Origin: Pseudomonas syringae
GTDB taxonomy: Bacteria > Pseudomonadota > Gammaproteobacteria > Pseudomonadales > Pseudomonadaceae
Direction of reading: 5' to 3'
Length of the DNA: 64,000 nt
Assembly (NCBI RefSeq): GCF_021605415.1
Contig: NZ_WKEQ01000024.1
Coordinates: forward strand, 25,274-89,273
Shown: piece by piece, positions 63,236 through 64,000 of the stretch
Position numbering within the stretch: position 1 is the first letter of the stretch
Layout of the letters: every line of letters starts with the position of its first letter
Made by a program: the position numbers and the translations under genes
Notes under the pieces: generated by a model
Database searches by the model: none
Seen by the model: the letters and a program-made list of their open reading frames with translations, nothing else
What the model was told of the DNA's origin: nothing

Positions 63236-64000
63236 TTAAGCCTTGTTACGCTCGATGGCAAAACCCGCCCAGGTCTGGCTCACCGGCATCAGCTCCAGGC
63301 TGTTGATGTTGATGTGCGCCGGTGCGTTCATGACCCAGAAAATGGTGTCGGCTATGTCCTGCGGCTGGATCGGCTCGGCACCGGCGTAGGTGGCGTCGTA
63401 GCGCGCCTGATCACCGCCGAAACGCACCAGCGAGAACTCGCTCTCACACAGCCCCGGCTCGATGTTGCTGACCCGCACGCCCGTGCCCTGCAAGTCGCAG
63501 CGCAAGTTCAACGAAAACTGCTTCACGAACGCCTTCGTCGCGCCGTAGATGTGGCTGCCCGGGTACGGATAATTGCCCGCAATTGAACCGAGGTTGACGA
63601 TGCCGGCACCACGGCCATGGGCTATCAGGCGCGGCAGCAGCAGCCGCGTGGCGTACATCAGGCCTTTGACGTTGGTGTCGACCATGGTGTCCCAATCATC
63701 GAGATCGCATTTGGGCGCAGGATCCACGCCCAAGGCGAGCCCGGCGTTGTTGATCAAGCCGCGCAGTTTGGCGAACGACGGTGGCAGGTTGGCAATCGCA
63801 TCTTCCATCGCCTTGCGATCACGCACATCCAGCACCAGGGCGTGCACTTCGGTCTGCTTCGATAATTCGGCACACAGGGCATTGAGGCGTTCTTCACGAC
63901 GGCCGGTCAGCACCAGTTTCCAGCCGGCCTCGGCAAAACGACGGGCGCAGGCTTCACCAAAACCGGACGTTGCGCCGGTGATAAACAGGGTGTTGGACAT
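63236..64000 (-). CDS. Short-chain dehydrogenase, YdfG-like
   Basis: NADP-dependent oxidoreductase; the closest general type is 3-hydroxy acid/serine dehydrogenase YdfG. The 254-residue protein shows the cofactor loop ITGATSGFGEACAR, NNAGLALG, the catalytic Ser in GSIAGNYPY and the YGATK dyad, and PGLCESEFS. Its ATG uses the last three bases of the window, so the gene is complete but its promoter is outside. Confidence 0.93.
   Translation of the reverse strand: MSNTLFITGATSGFGEACARRFAEAGWKLVLTGRREERLNALCAELSKQTEVHALVLDVRDRKAMEDAIANLPPSFAKLRGLINNAGLALGVDPAPKCDLDDWDTMVDTNVKGLMYATRLLLPRLIAHGRGAGIVNLGSIAGNYPYPGSHIYGATKAFVKQFSLNLRCDLQGTGVRVSNIEPGLCESEFSLVRFGGDQARYDATYAGAEPIQPQDIADTIFWVMNAPAHININSLELMPVSQTWAGFAIERNKA

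Overview
The window looks like chromosome from a Pseudomonas of the P. fluorescens group. The evidence is high-GC coding DNA, the gene order accB-accC-prmA-(zinc-ribbon gene)-dusB-fis-purH-purD-retS, the urt/ure urea genes, a DesT-type regulator beside ureEFG, and many Pseudomonas-style palindromic repeats (TGTGGGAGC...GCTCCCACA and relatives) between genes. I saw no tRNA, rRNA, CRISPR array, insertion sequence or prophage.

Layout. 1-11.8 kb is core: acetyl-CoA carboxylase subunits, ribosomal protein L11 methylase, tRNA dihydrouridine synthase, Fis, purine genes purH and purD, and the hybrid sensor kinase RetS. 11.9-14.0 kb is an accessory, minus-strand, three-gene operon of unrecognised genes that are distant paralogues of each other. 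14.3-22.5 kb holds marC and a cobalamin (corrin ring) cluster with two divergent arms, cobG-cobH-cobI-cobJ and cobL-cbiD-cobK, followed by a truncated antitoxin remnant. 22.8-25.7 kb is a copper/metal handling cassette (DUF2946, PCu(A)C chaperone, DUF2946, PepSY membrane protein). 25.9-30.5 kb is one giant minus-strand gene with seven modules of a DUF4329-like repeat. 30.8-41.0 kb is the urea import and urease operon urtABCDE-ureD-ureA-GNAT-GNAT-ureB-ureC, with palindromic repeats at four of its junctions. 41.0-42.5 kb is a minus-strand SET-domain protein with effector-like architecture. 42.7-47.2 kb carries cbpM-cbpA, an Hsp70-like gene, an AI-2E family permease and psiF. 47.3-51.7 kb is a minus-strand giant toxin-like protein with a C-terminal Cys-His-Asp triad. 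The rest holds an AraC regulator/EamA transporter pair, a lipase, a ferritin-like protein, an AsmA protein, a small secreted repeat protein, a DesT-like regulator, ureE-ureF-ureG-hupE/ureJ, an AGE-family isomerase and a short-chain dehydrogenase.

How the genes work together. UrtABCDE imports urea. UreABC hydrolyses it to ammonia and carbon dioxide. UreD, UreE, UreF and UreG load nickel, and the HupE/UreJ protein probably supplies it; the accessory genes lie 18 kb from the structural genes. The cobalamin genes combine an aerobic enzyme (CobG) with anaerobic-type parts (CbiD, and CbiG domains fused to CobJ).

The most unusual content is four accessory loci, all on the minus strand and dropped between conserved blocks: the three-paralogue operon, the seven-module giant, the SET protein and the triad-bearing toxin. 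Two of them (the third gene of the operon and the SET gene) have a Shine-Dalgarno sequence shown in the loop of a small hairpin that matches the RsmA/RsmE consensus. This suggests, but does not prove, control by the Gac/Rsm system that RetS feeds into.
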